Assembly: GCF_017654505.1 (NCBI RefSeq)
Contig: NC_054570.1
Location: 4,306,372-4,370,371 of the forward strand
Length of the DNA: 64,000 bases
Direction: 5' to 3'
Origin: Polyodon spathula
Lineage: Eukaryota; Chordata; Actinopteri; Acipenseriformes; Polyodontidae
This document shows, in pieces, positions 19,608 to 32,553 of the stretch (position 1 is the first letter of the stretch; each line of letters starts with the position of its first letter). The notes beneath the pieces were generated by a model that had not been told where the DNA came from, made no database searches, and was given only the letters and a program-made list of their open reading frames with translations. Made by a program: the position numbers and the translations under genes.

Positions 19608-19959
19608 CGCTAAAAGTTTGTCACAGAGTTATGAAAACGCATACGTAGGTATATGCCTATGGGCAGAGTACCAGACTGGTGGTCCTTTGGTGAAAAAGTT
19701 CTTAGTTTGGCCACAAGGCTAGATCTTGTGAAAATATTGGACAATTTTCAAAACTTCTGTTGGCAAAAACAACTTAAGATGGAGATCTGACAATGTCAGC
19801 ATATAGCACACAAATGACCTATAAAAACAAAATGTTGAAACAAAATCAATTGTATGGTTGGTTTTTCCCACCGCCGGGCCAGACAGCCTGGCGAGCCACT
19901 TCCAACAATGCGTACGGCTCAGCCGTGTATCGAAGCACTCGGGCACCAGGAGTGCAGAC

Positions 19960-20712
19960 GCACCGAGGACACCGAGCGAGGTAGAATACACTACTGGTGC
20001 ACCCGAGCATCGGGGACACCGAGCGAGGTAGAATACACTACTGGTGCACCGAGCATCGGGGACACCGAGCGAGGTAGAATACACTACTGGTGCACCGAGC
20101 ATCGGGGACACCGAGCGAGGTAGAATACACTACTGGTGCACCGAGCATCGGGGACACCGAGCGAGGTAGAATACACTACTGGTGCACCGAGCATCGGGGA
20201 CACCGAGCGAGGTAGAATACACTACTGGTGCACCGAGCATCGGGGACACCGAGCGAGGTAGAATGCACTACTGGTGCACCGAGCATCGGGGACACCGAGC
20301 GAGGTAGAATACACTACTGGTGCACCGAGCATCGGGGACACCGAGCGAGGTAGAATACACTACTGGTGCACCGAGCATCGGGGACACCGAGCGAGGTAGA
20401 ATACACTACTGGTGCACCGAGCATCGGGGACACCGAGCGAGGTAGAATACACTACTGGTGCACCGAGCATCGGGGACACCGAGCGAGGTAGAATACACTA
20501 CTGGTGCACCGAGCATCGGGGACACCGAGCGAGGTAGAATACACTACTGGTGCACCGAGCATCGGGGACACCGAGCGAGGTAGAATACACTACTGGTGCA
20601 CCGAGCATCGGGGACACCGAGCGAGGTAGAATACACTACTGGTGCACCGAGCATCGGGGACACCGAGCGAGGTAGAATACACTACTGGTGCATCGAGCAT
20701 CGGGGACACAGA
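19960..20712. repeat. 46-bp minisatellite, about 16 copies
   Basis: Unit of 46 bases containing GAGCATCGGGGACACCGAGC and GGTAGAATACACTACTGGTG. Units are almost identical; one near 20263 has GAATGCAC in place of GAATACAC and the first is one base longer. There are no variable spacers between units, so it is a tandem repeat, not a CRISPR array. Open frames across it are artefacts of the repeat. Confidence 0.95.
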
Positions 20713-21819
20713 GTGCAGGTGTTATTGACATCCTGTGGCGCGAAGCACCAAGGCATTGACGTGTGAAGTCAACACAACTCGGGGTAGCACATAACATACA
20801 CCGGGGGGGGATACCCAGGCTCGAGTGGCTGCAGTAGGCAATCAGGAGAGCAGTACAGGGGAGCGCACAGTGCTGCACCATGGTGCTGAGTGGCAATAAC
20901 CTGGTCCTGGACCGTGTGCAGTCACACCACGTGGCAGCGCATAGCGTACAGAGTGGAGCACAGGCTCAAAGAACTCTGGCGTGTTAGACAGGAATAAAAG
21001 TGTACCGTTTTTTTTTTTTTTTTAACTAAAAATAAAAATACAGTCTGATACACACAGCCATTCAGCTATGGGAGAAACACATTCACCATGCCAGGCGGGT
21101 GACCAAGCGCGCCAAGTAGGCAGGCTAAAATAAGTGCTGATTCAACTCAACAGCGGGACCCTGCAGAGCTGGGTCCCGGTAGAGGAATCACACTGCTACT
21201 ACTTTTTCTTTTTAAACTGCAAGGCAGTAAAGAAAAACACACACACACACACACACACACCAATTGTGAAGGTAAAATAACAGGTCACCGTGCACGCCGA
21301 GTACCGTGCAGAATCTGCGCGCTGCCTGTATCGGGTACTGCGAGTCAATGAGCACTGTGCACACCGTGGTACTGAAGGTATTTAGAAAACACCGGGGGCA
21401 GCTATGCAACGGTGCCTACCCTGACCGCGTGGTCACACACCTGGGCAATGCGTAGCATACAACGGGGACAGGGCCAAAGCCGTGGCCGGCGATGGACTTA
21501 GCAATACAGCAAAACCCAATGCAATAACTATACAGTACAATAATAATCCAGCAGTACAGATGAGGGAGAGCACACACGTGGCGGCTGGTCTGGCTTCAAG
21601 CAGTTGCGCTGCAGCTAGTCCTCTGCGCAAGCAAGGGGACACGCAGCACAATCAAAACAACAAGGCCCGACCTGCGGCCCACAGGTGGCTGGTGGACTAA
21701 CTCAACAACGGGGACAAGGCAGGCCTAGCCCTGGTGGAGTAACAGCGCTCTCCCAAGTAAAAAAAAGGGGGCAAAAACACACTCTCCCTCTTCATAATAC
21801 TGTATGCCAGCAGTCGACT
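20713..21819. other. No gene recognised; diverged long-period repeats and a (CA)n tract
   Basis: Three related segments of about 50 bp (near 20766-20822, 20917-20972 and 21431-21482) share the theme GTCACAC...GCGTAGC-ATAC-A...GGG followed by AGGCTC or AGGGCC. Poly-T lies at about 21009-21023 and (CA)n at 21236-21260. Frames on both strands lack domains. Confidence 0.5.
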
Positions 21820-24693
21820 ACATAAGAACATAAGAAAGTTTACAAACGAGAGGAGGCCATTCGGCCCATCTTGCTCGTTTGGTTGTTAGTAGCTTATTGA
21901 TCCCAAAATCTCATCAAGCAGCTTCTTGAAGGATCCCAGGGTGTCAGCTTCAACAACATTACTGGGGAGTTGATTCCAGACCCTCACAATTTTCTGTGTA
22001 AAAAAGTGTCTCCTATTTTCTGTTCTGAATGCCCCTTTTTCTAAACTCCATTTGTGACCCCTGGTCCTTGTTTCTTTTTTCAGGCTGAAAAAGTCCCTTG
22101 GGTCGACACTGTCAATACCTTTTAGAATTTTGAATGCTTGAATTAGGTGGCCACGTAGTCTTCTTTGTTCAAGACTGAACAGATTCAATTCTTTTAGCCT
22201 GTCTGCATATGACATGCCTTTCTCTTCTTTGCACTCTTTCTAGAGCAGCAATATCTTTTTTATAGCGAGGTGACCAGAACTGCACACAATATTCAAGATG
22301 AGGTCTTACTAGTGCATTGTACAGTTTTAACATTACTTCCCTTGATTTAAATTCAACACTTTTCACAATGTATCCGAGCATCTTGTTAGCCTTTTTTATA
22401 GCTTCCCCACATTGTCTAGATGAAGTCATTTCTGAGTCAACAAAAACTCCTAGGTCTTTTTCATAGATTCCTTCTCCAATTTCAGTATCTCCCATATGAT
22501 ATTTATAATGTACATTTTTATTTCCTGCGTGCAGTACCTTACACTTTTCTCTATTAAATGTCATTTGCCATATGTCTGCCCAGTTCTGAATCTTGTCTAG
22601 ATCATTTTGAATGACCTTTGCTGCTACAACAGTGTTTGCCACTCCTCCTACTTTTGTGTCGTCTGCAAATTTAACAAGTTTGCTTACTATACCAGAATCT
22701 AAATCATTAATGTAGATTAGGAATAGCAGAGGACCTAATACTGATCCCTGTGGTACACCACTGGTTACCACACTCCATTCTGAGGTTTTTCCTCTAATCA
22801 GTACTTTCTGTTTTCTACATGTTAACCACTCCCTAATCCATGTACATGTGTTTCCTTGAATCCCTACTGCGTTCAGTTTGAGAATTAATCTTTTGTGCGG
22901 GACTTTGTCAAAAGCTTTCTGGAAATCTAAATAAACCATGTCATATGCTTTGCAATTATCCATTATCGATGTTGCATCCTCAAAAAAATCAAGCAAGTTA
23001 GTTAGACACGATCTCCCTTTCCTAAAACCATGTTGACTGTCTCCCAGGAACCCTGTTACCATATAGGTAATTTTCCATTTTGGATCTTATTATAGTTTCC
23101 ATAAGTTTGCATATAATAGAAGTCAGGCTTACTGGTCTGTAGTTACCTGGTTCAGTTTTGTTTCCCTTTTTGTGGATCGGTATTACGTTTGCAATTTTCC
23201 AGTCTGTCGGTACCACCCCTGTGTCAAGAGACTGCTGCATGATCTTGGTTAGCGGTTTGTAAATTACTTCTTTCATTTCTTTGAGTACTACTGGGAGGAT
23301 CTCATCTGGCCCAGGGGATTTGTTTATTTTAAGAGCTCCTAGTCCCTTTAACACTTCTGCCTCAGTTATGCTAAAGTTATTTAAAACTGGATAGGAACTG
23401 GATGACATGTGGGGCATGTTGTCAGTATCTTCCTTTGTAAAAACTTGTGAAAAGTAATCATTTAATATATTTGCTATTTTTTTTTCTTCCTCTACGATTT
23501 TGCCATTTGTATCTCTTAAACATTTAATCTCCTCTTTGAATGTTCTCTTGCTGTTGTAATATTGGAAAAACATTTTGGAATTGGTTTTAGCTCCCTTAGC
23601 AATGTTCATTTCTATTTCTCTCTTGGCCTTTCTAACTTCCTTTTTGACTTGCGTTTGCAGTTCCGTGTACTCTTTCTGCGTACTTTCTTTTTGGTCCTTT
23701 TTTAATGCTCTGTAAAGTGCCTTTTTTCGCTGAATATTTTTTTTAATTGATCTATTAAACCATTTTGGCAATTTAGTTTTACATTTAGATTTGTCTACTT
23801 TAGGGATATAATTGTTTTGTGCCTCTAGTACTACATTTTTGAAGAACAACCATCCTTCTTCTGTGGGTGTTTTCTCTATTTTACTCCAATCTACTTCTGT
23901 TAGTCTCTGTTTCATACCTTCATAGTTTGCTTTTCTAAAATTGTAAATCTTAGCTTTAGTCATTACTTTTGGGGATTTAAAAAACACTTCAAATGAGACC
24001 ATGTTGTTGTCTGAGTTTGCCAGTGGTTCTCTGACCTCTGTTTTAGTTATTCTATCTTCGTTATTTGAAAAGACTAAATCAAGGCATGCCTCCCCTCTAG
24101 TGGGTGCCTTCACAAATTGTGTTAGGAAGCAGTCATTTGTCATTTCCACCATTTCTATTTCATCCTTCATGCTACCCACCGGGTTTTCCCATTTTATGTG
24201 GGGGAAGTTGAAATCCCCCATTAGTATGGCTTCTCCTTTGCTACACACATTTCTAATGTCATTGTATAACAGATTATTGTGCTCACCGTCTGAATCTGGC
24301 GGTCTATAGCATGCTCCTATTATTATGCCTTTTGAATTTTTGTCTGTTATTCTGACCCATATTGATTCGGTTTTATTTTCTTTGTCCAGGTTTAACACCT
24401 GGGCTTCAAGACTGTTTCTTATGTATAGCGCTACCCCTCCTCCTCTTCTGTCCTGCCTGTCTTTCCTATACAGTGTATACCCACAAATATTATATTCGTC
24501 CCCATCACTCTCAGACAACCACGTTTCTGTAACACCTATCACATCATAGTTACCTGTTAGTGCAGTAGCTTCAAGTTCTAGAATTTTGTTTCTGATACTT
24601 CTAGCATTTAGATAAATACATTTAATGGTTGTCTTACCTGAGTTGTTGTTCTTGTTTTGATGCGGTCTCCCTTCTGTTTTTTTGTTGATTTCT
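21820..24693 (-). mobile_element. CR1 copy 2, 5'-truncated, minus strand
   Basis: Homologous to the first CR1 from just after the ORF1 stop through the 3' TTCTTATG tail. The 5' junction is near 24693. ORF2 is broken into three frames. Confidence 0.9.
21886..24542 (-). pseudogene. CR1 copy 2 ORF2, disabled
   Basis: The endonuclease and first reverse-transcriptase blocks are open at 23022-24542. The catalytic reverse-transcriptase part is in another frame at 22169-23062, and the C-terminal part is in a third at 21886-22215. An extra base near 23046 causes the first shift. A deletion of roughly 25-30 bases in the QRRATRI region near 22215 causes the second. The motifs otherwise match the intact copy closely, including FADD, so the copy is young but cannot make a full protein. 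The SDHN motif here reads SDNN, losing the endonuclease histidine. Confidence 0.9.
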
Positions 24694-25905
24694 TACGTTC
24701 TTTTGAGTATGGATTGTTTACCGATGAGGAATAACGGATTTGGGATGTGGGATCAATTGACAGTTCAAGCGTACTTTCATGAACATGATACAGACTAAAT
24801 GTTGAACAGCAGTTTTTGGATTCATTATCTATCGAAAGGTAAGCATGTATATATTTGAAATATATTTTACACTTAGAAATGAATGATTGGTTATAGATAA
24901 ATGCAGGAGTTGTAATATGAGTAGTTATAAAATGATAGTAATTAAAAGGGGAATGATCACAAAACTTCGGGTTTGGATGAATATTAATATAACCTCAATT
25001 GGGTCGGGTCGAGTGCGGTTCAAGGCTTAGTGGGTTCGGGTCAAAATATGACTGACCCGCGCATCATTAATCCCTTGTATATTAATTAATATTAGCTCTG
25101 CTGCACCTTTAAGATTTGGATCTCTTGAGAGACTGACATCACCTCCCAGCGGAGTGTGCGCGTCTGAGAAAACGAGCGCAGCATGGCGGTTAATAGTTGT
25201 GCAGGGATATGGGAACTCTTTCAATAATGTGCATGTATTGGCTCTCTGTGTTTGTGTACTCGATTGTGAGGATGGAGTAACGAATTATGTGATGGAAAAA
25301 AAAAACGGGTTCTTTCCCAAAGGCAGGCCTTAAGTGTATTCTCTCAAGGACTGTCCTACTGTTACTCTGACAGAAACCACACAGCACGCTCTTCTCTCTC
25401 AGAGGGAGTCTCTTCTTTCCTAGTCCTCTGTGTTAACACCTATTCGAGCTGAATGCAGACCCCACTGTGCTTGTGAAGCAGTATTTCCAACTGATTCACG
25501 GTTTAAAAACTGAAGATTTTAAAGATTTCTTGTTTGTTTATTATGTATTTGTACCCATACCACATAATGTGTCCTTGCATAGCACTCAGCTCATGGATAA
25601 TGTTAATAAAAATTTCTGTATTTTGAAATTTAAAAGTTTCATTTCACTCCAACTGTATACATTTGTCAAGGGGTGATAAACTGGTTTCCATCTTCTTCCC
25701 CTAGAGGTAACTGCAGGGTTAAAAGCACTGGATCCTGGCTCAACTTTCTGCAGTGTTGCAGTACCCAGGAGCTGTGTGCTAGCTGGGGGGGGGGGGGAGA
25801 GGGGGAGATGAACCACGATCTTGGAACACAACACAAATTCTGTACAGTGGAAATCAACACAAATCATGACAAATACAAAAAAAAACAAAAAACAAAAAAA
25901 ACAAT
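24694..25905. other. No gene firmly recognised
   Basis: Near 25000-25060 a GGGTCGGGTCG/GGGTTCGGGTC stretch resembles sequence at the ends of hAT-like elements. It is followed by AT-rich DNA and an ATG at 25182 with only 14 codons (MAVNSCAGIWELFQ). A poly-G run is at about 25787-25798. None of these supports a gene. Confidence 0.4.
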
Positions 25906-25910
25906 ATAAC

Positions 25911-26642
25911 TGTTGGAAAACATGGAATGAGAATTGATTAGCAGTTTGCTACGCATGTGGACTGGCAGAGCTATACTGGTGTTCTTTTCTGAAAAGAGAC
26001 TAATATTGCAGATAGCAGACTGTTTGGTTCAAATTGCATGTACTGCTAATAATTGATAGAGACGTTGCGTCTACAAGCTTCTTGCCCAACATTGACTGCA
26101 AGCTAACAAGATAACAATGCTGTGGACCAGAAGGGGCCAGGCTCTAAGACTTTTAGAATGCCCAGCAGGGACTGCCATTGGACCCAAAGGTTCTCAGGGA
26201 GAATAAGAGATAATGCCACTGGACTCAAAGGGTCCAAAGCAATACAGGGAAATATGAACAAGGAAGATGACAAAAACCGTATGTATAGACCTTTTGGGGC
26301 ACCAGGGGTTTGAAGAGGAATGCAGTGAGTTCAGAGGTTGTCACACTAGACTACACACACGCAGACACGCACACGTTAAATTAAATATATATAGCATATG
26401 GTAACAGAATAATGTGTTGTACCTTTGCTATTGGTTAAGTGTCAGAGAGAGGAGGTGGACCACCTATAGAGGAGTGGTATTTAATGTCATGCAAAAATTG
26501 TAAGAACAAGTATTCTGTTTGTCCTGTACCTGGGACCAGACTCCCTGCATATTGCAATAAACCTAACAACTGATTGAAGAAAAGGACTCTGTGCATTTTC
26601 TTGAATCTACTTACTCACCATCCTTTTTTTAAAGTTACATCA
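25911..26642 (+). mobile_element. Solo LTR of a retrovirus-like element, 732 bp
   Basis: The block begins TGTTGG and ends ACATCA (TG...CA) and is flanked on both sides by the 5-base target duplication ATAAC (25906-25910 and 26643-26647). Near its 3' part are an AT-rich TATA-like region (about 26385-26393) and an AATAAA polyadenylation signal at 26556-26561, giving the U3-R-U5 order on the plus strand. No internal coding region is present, so recombination between two LTRs probably removed it. The exact retrovirus class cannot be told. Confidence 0.65.
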
Positions 26643-26697
26643 ATAACTTATTGTATGCTGGATTATTTAATAAGAAAAAAAAAGCATCATTTGTCAT

Positions 26698-29600
26698 AAC
26701 TCAATCTCCAGCACTGACAGCCAGCACTGAGAACGACTCAGAGAGGCAGAGCGCTAGAACTCAATCTCCAGCACTGAGAACGACTCAGAGAGGCAGAGCA
26801 CTAGAACTCAATCTCCAGCACTGAGAACGACTCAGAGAGGCAGAGCGCTAGAACTCAATCTCCAGCACTGAGAACGACTCAGAGAGGCAGAGCACTAGAA
26901 CTCAATCTCCAGCACTGAGAACGACTCAGAGAGGCAGAGCACTAGAACTCAATCTCCAGCACTGAGAACGACTCAGAGAGGCAGAGCACTAGAACTCAAT
27001 CTCCAGCACTGAGAACGACTCAGAGAGGCAGAGCACTAGAACTCAATCTCCAGCACTGAGAACGACTCAGAGAGGCAGAGCACTAGAACTCAATCTCCAG
27101 CACTGAGAACGACTCAGAGAGGCAGAGCACTAGAACTCAATCTCCAGCACTGAGAACGACTCAGAGAGGCAGAGCACTAGAACTCAATCTCCAGCACTGA
27201 GAACGACTCAGAGAGGCAGAGCACTAGAACTCAATCTCCAGCACTGAGAACGACTCAGAGAGGCAGAGCACTAGAACTCAATCTCCAGCACTGAGAACGA
27301 CTCAGAGAGGCAGAGCGCTAGAACTCAATCTCCAGCACTGAGAACGAGTCAGAGAGGCAGAGCGCTAGAACTCAATCTCCAGCACTGAGAACGACTCAGA
27401 GAGGCAGAGCACTAGAACTCAATCTCCAGCACTGAGAACGAGTCAGAGAGGCAGAGCACTAGAACTCAATCTCCAGCACTGAGAAGACTCAGAGAGGCAG
27501 AGCACTAGAACTCAATCTCCAGCACTGAGAACGACTCAGAGAGGCAGAGCACTAGAACTCAATCTCCAGCACTGAGAACGACTCAGAGAGGCAGAGCACT
27601 AGAACTCAATCTCCAGCACTGAGAACGACTCAGAGAGGCAGAGCACTAGAACTCAATCTCCAGCACTGAGAACGAGTCAGAGAGGCAGAGTGCTAGAACT
27701 CAATCTCCAGCACTGAGAACGAGTCAGAGAGGCAGAGCACTAGAACTCAATCTCCAGCACTGAGAACGACTCAGAGAGGCAGAGCACTAGAACTCAATCT
27801 CCAGCACTGAGAACGACTCAGAGAGGCAGAGCGCTAGAACTCAATCTCCAGCACTGAGAACGACTCAGAGAGGCAGAGCACTAGAACTCAATCTCCAGCA
27901 CTGAGAACGACTCAGAGAGGCAGAGCGCTAGAACTCAATCTCCAGCACTGAGAACGAGTCAGAGAGGCAGAGCACTAGAACTCAATCTCCAGCACTGAGA
28001 ACGACTCAGAGAGGCAGAGCGCTAGAACTCAATCTCCAGCACTGAGAACGAGTCAGAGAGGCAGAGCACTAGAACTCAATCTCCAGCACTGAGAACGAGT
28101 CAGAGAGGCAGAGCGCTAGAACTCAATCTCCAGCACTGAGAACGAGTCAGAGAGGCAGAGCGCTAGAACTCAATCTCCAGCACTGAGAATGACTCAGAGA
28201 GGCAGAGCGCTAGAACTCAATCTCCAGCACTGAGAACGACTCAGAGAGGCAGAGCACTAGAACCCAATCTCCAGCACTGAGGACTCAGAGAGGCAGAGCA
28301 CTAGAACTCAATCTCCAGCACTGAGAACAACTCAGAGAGGCAGAGCACTAGAACTCAATCTCCAGCACTGAGAACCAGTCAGAGAGGCAGAGTGCTAGAA
28401 CTCAATCTCCAGCACTGAGAATGACTCAGAGAGGCAGAGCACTAGAACTCAATCTCCAGCACTGAGAACGAGTCAGAGAGGCAGAGTGCTAGAACTCAAT
28501 CTCCAGCACTGAGAGAGGCAGAGAGGCAGAGCGCTAGAACTCAATCTCCAGCACTGAGAATGACTCAGAGAGGCAGAGCGCTAGAACTCAATCTCCAGCA
28601 CTGAGAACGAGTCAGAGAGGCAGAGCGCTAGAACTCAATCTCCAGCACTGAGAACGAGTCAGAGAGGCAGAGCGCTAGAACTCAATCTCCAGCACTGAGA
28701 ACGAGTCAGAGAGGCAGAGCGCTAGAACTCAATCTCCAGCACTGAGAACGAGTCAGAGAGGCAGAGCGCTAGAACTCAATCTCCAGCACTGAGAAAGAGG
28801 CAGAGAGGCAGAGCACTAGAACTCAATCTCCAGCACTGAGAACGACTCAGAGAGGCAGAGCACTAGAACTCAATCTCCAGCACTGAGAACGACTCAGAGA
28901 GGCAGAGCACTAGAACTCAATCTCCAGCACTGAGAACGACTCAGAGAGGCAGAGCGCTAGAACTCAATCTCCAGCACTGAGAACGAGTCAGAGAGGCAGA
29001 GCGCTAGAACTCAATCTCCAGCACTGAGAATGACTCAGAGAGGCAGAGCGCTAGAACTCAATCTCCAGCACTGAGAACGAGTCAGAGAGGCAGAGCACTA
29101 GAACTCAATCTCCAGCACTGAGACAGAGTCAGAGAGGCAGAGCACTAGAACTCAGTCTCCAGCACTGAGAACGACTCAGAGAGGCAGAGAGAACCCAATC
29201 TCCAGCACAGAGGCAGAGCACTAGAACTCAATCTCCAGCACTGAGAACGAGTCAGAGAGGCAGAGCGCTAGAACTCAATCTCCAGCACTGAGAGAAGCGC
29301 TAGACTCAATCTCAGTCAGAGAGGCAGAGCGCTAGAACTCAATCTCCAGCACTGAGAACGAGTCAGAGAGGCAGAGCGCTAGAACTCAATCTCCAGCACT
29401 GAGAATGACTCAGAGAGGCAGAGCGCTAGAACTCAATCTCCAGCACTGAGAATGACTCAGAGAGGCAGAGCGCTAGAACTCAATCTCCAGCACTGAGAAT
29501 GACTCAGAGAGGCAGAGCGCTAGAACTCAATCTCCAGCTGAGAACTCAGAGAGGCAGAGCACTAGAACTCAATCTCCAGCACTGAGAACGAGTCAGAGAG

Positions 29601-30372
29601 GCAGAGCGCTAGAACTCAATCTCCAGCACTGAGAACGAGTCAGAGAGGCAGAGCGCTAGAACTCAATCTCCAGCACTGAGAACGATCTCAGAGAGGCAGA
29701 GCACTAGAACTCAATCTCCAGCACTGAGAACGAGTCAGAGAGGCAGAGCGCTAGAACTCAATCTCCAGCACTGAGAATGAGTCAGAGAGGCAGAGCGCTA
29801 GAACTCAATCTCCAGCACTGAGAATGACTCAGAGAGGCAGAGCGCTAGAACTCAATCTCCAGCACTGAGAACGAGTCAGAGAGGCAGAGCACTAGAACTC
29901 AATCTCCAGCACTGAGAAAGACTCAGAGAGGCAGAGCACTAGAACTCAATCTCCAGCACTGAGAATGACTCAGAGAGGCAGAGCGCTAGAACTCAATCTC
30001 CAGCACTGAGAACGAGTCAGAGAGGCAGAGCACTAGAACTCAATCTCCAGCACTGAGAACGAGTCAGAGAGGCAGAGCGCTAGAACTCAATCTCAGCACT
30101 GAGAACGAGTCAGAGGCAGAGCTCTAGAACTCAATCTCCAGCACTGAGAACGGGTCAGAGGCAGAGCGCTAGAACTCAATCTCCAGCACTGAGAACAAGT
30201 CAGAGAGGCAGAGCACTAGAACTCAATCTCCAGCACTGAGAACGAGTCAGAGAGGCAGAGCACTAGAACTCAATCTCCAGCACTGAGAACGAGTCAGAGG
30301 AGCGCTAGAACTCAATCTCCAGCACTGAGAATGAGTCAGAGGCAGAGTGCTAGAACTCAATCTCCAACACTG
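26698..30372. repeat. 47-bp satellite, about 78 copies (3.7 kb)
   Basis: Unit of 47 bases containing AACTCAATCTCCAGCACTGA and CTCAGAGAGGCAGAGC. Two linked variant positions define sub-types: GACTC/GAGTC and GCACTA/GCGCTA. The left third is mostly GACTC with GCACTA, while the right part mixes types and has many short deletions. The array ends in worn units near 30372. Confidence 0.97.
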
Positions 30373-30775
30373 AAACCGAGCACTGGGATCTAAATCTGCC
30401 TTCAAAGTTCTCCTGGCAATGTTTCAGGTCTATTTCCTCTAACACACAGTACAATTATATATTTTTCAATAGCATTACGTTACACATTTACAATAGTATC
30501 CATATATTGTTACACTGGACATTTATAATGACACACACATAGTACTTTGGTGTTTCTCCCCCTTGGTATACCCCCCCCCCCACCCCCGAGAGCAATGGCA
30601 ACATTATATCTATATCGGAAATTCACCAGTAGTGAGTCCTCTCATTAAGCGAGTGAAGTGGTACTGGAAAAACAAACAGCTAGTAATGTAACCTACATGC
30701 TCCCTCCCTCTCAACCACACTGTGGATATCACGCAATCTAGAATAATAATGCAACAGCTACTGGGAGTCACTCAC
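30373..30775. other. No gene recognised; intron side of the zinc-finger exon
   Basis: AT-rich sequence with a C-run at about 30572-30589. It lies downstream of the exon donor, so it is intron sequence if the exon is used. Confidence 0.5.
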
Positions 30776-31180
30776 CTGCTAGACTGCATTCTGATTGGGA
30801 GCGCCCGTCTTCCTTTCCACCTCCTGGAGTGCTGTTGGGAGAGCCTAACTCTCCAGCGCCTTGCTCTCTCATGCAGATTCTCTCCAGCACCACGCTGCAC
30901 TCCTGCAGGCGTACAGGCTCCAGCTCAGGGATGTTTGGTTTGAAGTCCTCAGATTCTTCCTTCCCTAGTTCCATGAGATCAAACTCTACTTCAGGTGGCT
31001 CCCGTTTAAGACGGTCATTTTCCAGCACCTCTTGTTTCACAGGAAGGGGTTCTTCTGTCTGGGGGATCTCCAATTCATTGTGCTCAGCTTTAATCTCAGA
31101 GACCTCTGGCTGGCTGCTATCACATTGCATCTCACGGAGCTCCTGTTTAATGGGGAGGGAAATCAGCCCAGAGCACTCCA
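30776..31180 (-). CDS. Exon of a C2H2 zinc-finger protein family gene, acidic N-terminal region
   Basis: A 405-bp exon lies between a CCCGTTTACAG acceptor and a GTGAGT donor. It encodes an acidic region with repeated VKQE/IKQE and IKAEHNELEI motifs, EFDLMELGKEESEDFKPNI and RLQECSVVLERICMREQGAG. This pattern is familiar from the N-terminal exon of large fish C2H2 zinc-finger families, ahead of a separate exon with the DNA-binding fingers. SUMO-acceptor-like VKQE and IKAE sites suggest transcriptional repression. No fingers are found in this window; a 47-bp satellite lies where the next intron would continue. The apparent GTG start is not a real start, because the acceptor lies there. Family call is by pattern; the individual gene cannot be named. 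Confidence 0.65.
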
Positions 31181-31941
31181 CTGTAAACGGGAGAAGTTCA
31201 AGTTCAGGGAACTAGTGTAAGTGATCCGTTCCTTGGTAAATGGTTAGTGGTTTAACCTACAAGGAGTCTGTGCTGCCGTATTGTGAACCGCGAGTTTTGT
31301 CTTGTGTTTGTTAACTGTTGTCTGTTTTTTAATAGACTGCCAGTAGCACGATCTGGAGCTGCAGCGAAAGCCAGCATAAACCCGGACATCACTTTCACCC
31401 CTGCATTTTCACAGAGAACTGTAATACACCACGAGCACTTCTTCACTATCACTAAGAACTGTGTTTGTGTTTGTGTTTAGTGTTGGTTTGTTAAACTGGA
31501 CTTTTTGGTTACGGGTCAAACCTTTGGGATTTTACAAACAAAGTGATACACGCTGCTGTACTCACTTCCATCCTTTATTATTTACAGGTGTTTGCCATAA
31601 GTCTCTGGACATTGTATTTAATTTCAATAAACACCCTTGCACCTGTTAGTAATTGTCCGTATGATTTTTACCTGCTCAGTACCTCACTCACCTGTACCCA
31701 CTCACCACTTTGCCACATTCCCTTTGTCTGTGTTCTTTTATTATGGGTGTGTCTTTAAATCAATACATATTGCAGCTCCCTTTGATGCAATACCAAAAAC
31801 TTCAAAGCTGCAATTAACTGAAACAGATTCCTAATGTGAAACAAATACCAACTGAATAGCACACACATTATGAAGCACATTAATCTTGTCAAAATTACTT
31901 TTTTTTGCCAGCATTATTTTATTACATTTAGCATTCATGTA
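31181..31941. other. No gene recognised; possible LTR remnant
   Basis: T-rich sequence with GTGTTTGTGTTTGTGTTTAG near 31460 and an AATAAA at 31626-31631. This composition recalls the U3-R part of an LTR, but I cannot find matching ends. Upstream (minus-strand sense) of the zinc-finger exon. Confidence 0.35.
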
Positions 31942-32301
31942 CAGTCACCTCCACAATTATTGGCACCCTTGATAAAGTTGAGCAAAAAAGGCAGTATAAA
32001 ATAAACAACACAGGTAATGAGCTATATTGTAATTTTCCAACATGTGGAATATCTTGTACTTTATTAATGATTCAAGGGAAACAACCAAAATTACACATTT
32101 TTCAAATTATAAATTAATTTCCCCCAAAAATTGTCAGTTATTGGCACCCTTGTTTTCAGTACTTTGTGCACCCTCCCCTTGCAAGGATAACGGCACTGAG
32201 CCTTTTTCTGTAATTTTTTATGAGATTGGAGAACATATTGGAAGGGATCTTAGACCATTCCTCCATACAGAATATTTCCAGATCCCTGATATCCTTCGGT
32301 C

Positions 32302-32553
32302 TCAGTCCGGAGACTGAGATGGCCATTGCAAAATGTTGATTTTGTGGTCAATTAACCATTTCTTTGTGGATTTTGATGTGTGCTTGGGGTCGTTGTCTTT
32401 CTGCAAGATCCACTTGCGGCCAAGTTTCAGCCTCCTGGCAGAGGCAACCAGGTTTTGGGCTAAAATGTCCTGGTACTTGGTAGAGTTCATGATGCCGTTG
32501 ACCTTAACAAGGGCCCCAGGACCAGTGGAAGTAAAACAGCCCCATAACATCAA
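32302..32553 (-). pseudogene. Tc1-like transposase, catalytic-core fragment
   Basis: The 83-codon frame carries MLWGCFTSTGPGALVKVNGI and WILQKDNDPKHTSKSTKKW, the block around the second catalytic aspartate of the Tc1 DDE domain, and ends WPSQSPD. The next block, with the final catalytic residue, is interrupted: a TGA follows the SQSPD codons. Together with the other fragment at 32729-32953 it shows a once full-length transposase, now disabled by shifts and stops. Confidence 0.85.

Noticed and set aside
25182..25226. Short ATG frame MAVNSCAGIWELFQ after a GC-rich leader
   Set aside because: Only 14 codons, with no splice donor or domain that would support a gene.
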